The translations under genes and the position numbers were made by a program. A model generated the notes under the pieces. It saw nothing but the letters and a program-made list of their open reading frames with translations. It searched no databases and had not been told where the DNA came from. This document shows, piece after piece, positions 59,501 through 64,000 of a stretch of DNA of 64,000 nt; position 1 is the first letter of the stretch; each line of letters starts with the position of its first letter. The DNA is from Druceiella hillmani (Eukaryota; Arthropoda; Insecta; Lepidoptera; Hepialidae). The stretch is taken from positions 39,513,501 through 39,577,500 of the forward strand of contig JAYKKI010000013.1 of NCBI GenBank assembly GCA_039881145.1, in the 5' to 3' direction.

Positions 59501-60298
59501 GACTTTTACAAATAGAAATATTTTTTATTTAAATAATTTCTCTAAAATAATATAGGGCTACGCAGCTGATTCTTTCATAAATTTACTTATAACTTTATTG
59601 ATTGAAGGTTAATTTTGTATTATATTTCCTGTATATTTTTATTTTAGGTGGCTTAACTGCCTACGTCATATGAAAAAAAATTTAACTAATAACGCACTCT
59701 CAAGACTTCATTAATGATTTCTCAAAATATGTTTATTAAAATGAAATTAATTTTTAACGAGATATCGCAAACATCGTGGGTTAATGCACTTAAATAGAAT
59801 TTAAACTGTTCTTTTTTTAATAAAACGATGGTGAAAGCTTTCTAAAGAAAAGTTATAGTATTTTAATGTTTTTTTCGTACGTTTGTAATAATATTCATTT
59901 TTGAAAAAAAAAATTGTGCTTTGAACCCACACACTGCTATTTTGAGACTATTAGTGTAGACTTTATATAAACGTTCAAAATTATATTGTATTTGGTATTT
60001 GGGGCCATAATCAATGAAGATATTTTGAAATGATCTCTAAATTCAAAAGTCGAGATCTCGGCTATGGGTGTATTGCTACGAAAGTTATTTACTAACCACT
60101 ACGTTTAAGACAACTAACGAAACGAGTAAAGAAATATCGGAAAGATTAGAATTAAAAGAATTATTAATTTTTTCGAACAATTCTCTTAACCAAATGTTTA
60201 TATTTTGTACGTAATGGCTAATTTCGGAAAACGAAAAAAAGTGGAATGTTATGACAGTAAGTGAAAAATGCAGCAAAGTGAATAATTTAGTACGAAAT
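59501..60298. other. AT-rich DNA, no gene recognised
   Basis: An 83-codon minus frame (60085-60336) runs into the ribozyme repeat tail and has no domain. Confidence 0.45.
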
Positions 60299-60310
60299 CT
60301 CAAATATGAT

Positions 60311-60519
60311 ATTGAATATATTTTGTAGAAATTCATTATTCACAATTAAATGAAACTACGTGATGTAGTATTATTTCTACTTTCTTTAATTTCTTTACCA
60401 CGATTTAGGCAAACTTTGCTAATATCCCACCTGAAGATGTTGTAATACAATGAAACCTAGGTCGTGGTAAAGAAATTAAAGAAAGTAGAAATAATACTAC
60501 ATCACGTAGTTTCATTTAA
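60311..60519 (+). mobile_element. Hammerhead-bearing fold-back repeat, copy E
   Basis: 209 bp flanked by CTCAAATATGAT (60299-60310) and CTCGAATATGAT (60520-60531), a 12-bp target repeat with one change. Tail ATTGAATATATTTTGTAG, left arm with ACTACGTGATGTAGT, internal deletion through the left ribozyme arm, complete right arm ending TTTCATTTAA. Same orientation as copy A. Confidence 0.8.
60427..60467 (+). ncRNA. Hammerhead ribozyme-like motif, copy E
   Basis: CCAC/GUGG stem I, CUGAAGA, GUUGU/ACAAU stem II with a terminal G-U pair, GAAA, ACCUAGGU stem III and the UC cleavage site are all kept. It has the same extra U before stem II as copy A. Second-best copy. Confidence 0.6.
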
Positions 60520-60531
60520 CTCGAATATGAT

Positions 60532-61430
60532 GTTACCTATGAATTAAAATTTTATGATTTTTCCGTTTTTATGAAACAATTTTGTATATTTGTATTGTTG
60601 TTTTAACCTGTCAAGTACAAATTAAACTCGCACTAAGAGGTTTACATACACATTTAGTATATAATATTTAAGTCTACAAAGTATTGAATCATTTGCCGAT
60701 ATTAATTGCTCACATTGTAAATATATATTTCACAGCCTTAAAAATATGTATATTATATGTATATATTACATATTTCCAAAACTAAAAGACATGTAATAAT
60801 TTCTATATTATTCTTGTAATCTTTTAGTCAGGTTTTTTTTTCTATAATAAAATAGGTTAATAGGAAATTATGAATATGAAAATAGGGAATTATGCCTTAT
60901 TTTTGTAGATTTTTTTTCGTCTTTTTAAATACACAATTGAAAATAAGGATAAAAAATGGATGTATAGAAGAAAACGATAACGAATAGGGATTAAAAATGG
61001 AGATATAGAAGGAAACTATAACGAACCTTCCTAAATTATGCCGACGTAGTTAAGATGAATAGTATGACTAATGATATAAGACTCGATATAAAAATTAAAA
61101 CAATGGGAGAATAAAAATTATATTTGGAAACGAGATTTGAAATTTTCGAATATTTCTGAAATTAAGTCGTAGTGAAATTTTATGAAAAATTTAACAATTT
61201 TATTACAATTTTAATTTGAAGGAAATTTAAACTATTATAAGTTTACTGTTGCTTAAGAATAAATTTAAACATTGACTTAAAAATCAGCTTAAAACTTACA
61301 TTTTTAGGATACCTTTTATGCCCTTAACATAAAAGAAATCAAATTATATCAAAATTGAGATATACACAAACTATGTATTCGAAGAATTGATGGACTGTTT
61401 CAAGCATGAGAAATCCAATGTCAAACGAGC
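60532..61430. other. AT-rich DNA, nothing recognised
   Basis: No structure beyond a loosely repeated AATAGGGATTAAAAATGGA-type stretch (60950-61010). Confidence 0.45.
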
Positions 61431-61432
61431 GA

Positions 61433-61436
<4 letters not shown>

Positions 61437-61480
<44 letters not shown>

Positions 61481-61563
61481 CTCTTAAATTAACCGAAGTA
61501 GGTGACGAGTACAATGAAATATGTCGGGCAGGCTAATTAGTAATACGTGTGTGTATATGTGTT

Positions 61564-61623
<60 letters not shown>

Positions 61624-61635
61624 TATATATATATA
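61437..61635. repeat. Two (TA)n microsatellites
   Basis: Pure or nearly pure TA at 61437-61477 and 61569-61635, separated by about 90 bp of ordinary sequence. Confidence 0.95.
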
Positions 61636-61649
61636 AAGGTTTTACGAAC

Positions 61650-61880
61650 TTTTTAGACCATATATAAAAAGAGGGACGCATTCTTTAAAATCATTTATTG
61701 GGTGACTATATAAGCATCGAGAAAATATGGACGACATTTAAATCGATATGCATCATTACTTGTTTTATGAATTCCATTTTGCTCTTCTTCAGACGAAACT
61801 ACACGTAGCATATGTCAAAAAGTAGCTCCGATGGTGTCTTTGAAGCTACTGCAAAACGATGATTCTAGCCACTCCAGAGC
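61650..61880 (+). repeat. Diverged dispersed repeat, copy 2 (LTR-like?)
   Basis: It matches 12420-12650 in order (TATAAAAAGAGGG, AAAATATGGACGACATTTAAA, CATTACTTGTTTTATGAATTCC, GATGGTGTCTTTGAAGCTACT). Downstream AGTGCAATAAAAGATTTC (about 62000) could be a polyadenylation region of an LTR. Not proven. Confidence 0.4.
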
Positions 61881-62370
61881 GGCAATTGCACGTTAAGGTA
61901 GTTCTCGTGTAAAACTCGACTGATTTTTTGATATATTATTCAAACTATATATATCTAACTTATTTTAAAATAAATGAATTATTTGTGGTTTAGTATTGTG
62001 AGTGCAATAAAAGATTTCATTACAAATTTTAAAACGTTTAATCCATTTATACAGCGTTTTTTCCAGTTATTCAAAAGTATATTGACCCTTGAACAACTGG
62101 AAAATGTTAGTGTTTCTAAGAGAAACAAGAAACATATCTGCTGACATTTTCTTTAACAATGATTGAAACTAATTTTATAATAATAAAATATTTGTGACGA
62201 TAACCGTATTTTCAAAGTTCATTTGAAATGATACGTAATTTAATCCCAATTTTATCTGTCATTTAATGTATAATGTAATCTGCCATTCAAAAGTATTACC
62301 AGTTCACAATATTGTAATTGCAAAGTTCAAACTAAGGTTAATTCAGATTCGTCCAAACTGATTTCGATAA

Positions 62371-62583
62371 AATGTAAAGACTCTCGAAAACTTTAAGGTA
62401 AAATGTAATCTTGTTCTAAACTTAAGACATAAAAAACATTTTTACAAATTTAGAAACGTGCCACCCGAGATTAAAGAGGTATTGGCTTGGGGAGAAAAGA
62501 GGGTCATCCTTTCTCAAAAAGGAGCAAATTTCAAAAAGTTAAAGGATGAAATATGTAGAAAGAAATGTAAAAAAAAATTATAA
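62371..62583 (+). pseudogene. Open stretch with possible retroelement similarity
   Basis: A 70-codon open frame without a start Met, ending in TAA. It includes KFRNVPPEIKEVLAWGEKRV and GANFKKLKDEICRK. The P-E-I-x-x-V-L-x-x-G-x-K pattern is loosely like a segment upstream of the reverse transcriptase in Penelope-like proteins (PxxVxxLLxLGPKF). It could instead be an unassigned exon. No flanking domain supports either view. Confidence 0.3.
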
Positions 62584-62932
62584 TTAATCCAATAGTGCTT
62601 TTGAAAGTAAAGCTGAAATTTTATCTAAAACACAAATAACAAAATCCACGTTAGATTGGAATCCTTTTCCGATAATAAGTTTTCATTTCCACACGTGGTA
62701 GGGAAGGGTAAAAACGAAAACCCGGTCTAAACGCACGCTAATTCGTAGCCAAATCCGTTTGCGCATCGTATGTATATTTACATGAAATATTTCGAGCCAC
62801 ATTCGATACCTCTCTAACCTAAGGCATATCCAATATACATACAAAGTTAAGAATTACACAATAATGAAATACGCTACTATGCATTACAAATTTCATAGGC
62901 ATTCGTAGGTCTTGAGATAAAGTTTTCATTAC

Positions 62933-62933
<1 letters not shown>

Positions 62934-63002
<69 letters not shown>

Positions 63003-63012
63003 ATGTATGTAG
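62934..63012. repeat. (TA)n-(TG)n microsatellite
   Basis: TA run with a CA interruption, then about 9 TG/GT units and a TATG tail. Confidence 0.95.
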
Positions 63013-64000
63013 GTATATATATAATATTGGCCCTAATTGCCTATTTTTAATTGAGTTACAAACTTGAAATTCGATAATTAAGTAAGGTCTTACACATAAA
63101 TTACGGGAAAAGTCAGAAACTAGCAAAGAGCCAGTTGAATTCTTTTACAATATTAGAAGGAAATTAAGAGTAAAACACTTCATGCTTGATCAAATTTTAA
63201 GTATTTTAATTTAGGTTTAAAAATATAGATTACTCTCAAGCTATATACTAGAGGCATAACACTTTTTCTTATTTTATACTTTGCATTTTTTTAACTAATT
63301 AATCCTGATCTTTATTCTGCTAGTCGTCTACAAAAAAATTACCATTATTTACCAATAATTGCAATATATATAAATAATATCAATGATAATTGAAAGCATG
63401 GCAATATTCATATATATTTAAGGCACAAATGCACTTTTTCGATAGATGGCGTTACTTGTGTTTTATATAATCGTAATATTTTGTTGTCATAAAAACTACA
63501 TAAAGCCTACGTATGAAAAAGCACGTAAATTAATATACGTTAAAAGTAAATTGATACAATTCGTGTATTCTTGAATCGGGATGATTAGATTATATTAATA
63601 GCATTATTACTAATAATTGGAACTTCAGGTTTTTATCGAATATAAAAATAAATACGTATAAACTCGTATCCATTAAGAGTTTCATTAGAATCTAAAACCA
63701 TTCAATCATTTTATTATTCCCAATAATCGGTGATATATTGAATACAAATTTCTTATTAAAATAATATCTGCACACGTTCACAGAATACAAAAAACTATTC
63801 CTTTGTAATATATCTGGTTAAGTACGAATGAAATTCCCGTTACGATGAATCCGTACACATTCCAATATGTATGAACATTAAAGAGTATGCAGTATTTTTT
63901 TGAATCTGTTTATAAATATTTTTATTATTTATTATAATATAACATGTTGAATAGTACATATTTCATTGTCTTCACAACCTGTTTCAGCCCACGATTGGAC
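63013..64000. other. AT-rich DNA with a fragment of the 0.67 kb repeat
   Basis: CGATAGATGGCGTTACTTGTGT (about 63439-63460) is like the TAGATGGCGC landmark of the tandem repeats at 2090 and 44500. Nothing else is recognised to the window end. Confidence 0.4.

Overview
The window reads as AT-rich, repeat-dominated, gene-free DNA from an arthropod, most likely an insect. The reasons are the very high A+T content, the long TA arrays, and relics of Ty1/copia, Harbinger (PIF), mariner, CR1/RTE-like non-LTR and Helitron/Helentron-like elements. The species cannot be told from the sequence. I found no convincing host exon, tRNA, rRNA or CRISPR array. Most open frames longer than 60 codons are TA/TG-repeat translations, random AT-rich frames, or antisense shadows of decayed transposons.

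Layout. 1-2085: plain AT-rich DNA. 2090-3905: about two degenerate units of a 0.66-0.69 kb tandem repeat, ending in three copies of a 185 bp unit; a related two-unit block lies at 44500-45760. 9433-9974 and 29340-29764: two copies of a non-autonomous Helitron/Helentron-like element, each next to an ATC microsatellite. 20700-21070 and 57980-58610: non-LTR retrotransposon relics on the minus strand. 33990-35230: a decayed Harbinger transposase, minus strand. 37889-42983: a large inverted duplication (arms of about 1.8 and 1.9 kb), one arm bounded by 140-150 bp inverted repeats with long perfect hairpins. 51003-55176: a full-length Ty1/copia element on the minus strand with 89 bp LTRs, a 5 bp target duplication, primer site, purine tract and a broken gag-pol. 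56700-56985: mariner transposase 3' relic.

The most notable discovery is a short repeat family at 30761-30951, 36587-36801, 39297-39582, 40947-41230 and 60311-60519. Each copy has a tail at one end, then a fold-back body. The right arm of the body carries a 41-nt sequence matching the hammerhead ribozyme layout: a CUGAAGA box, a stem II, a GAAA box, a tiny ACCUAGGU stem III and a UC cleavage site, closed by CCAC/GUGG as stem I. Copies are flanked by direct repeats of 9-13 bp, longer than usual for terminal-inverted-repeat DNA transposons and more like target duplications of Penelope-like or other target-primed retroelements, where hammerhead motifs are known. One departure from the consensus, an extra U before stem II, leaves activity open.

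The parts do not form a pathway. They are layered insertions: the ribozyme repeat inserted first at one site, that site was then inverted and duplicated, and TA arrays later expanded in both arms. The copia element may be among the younger insertions, since its LTRs differ at one base in 89, yet its coding region carries at least five stop codons and about three frameshifts.
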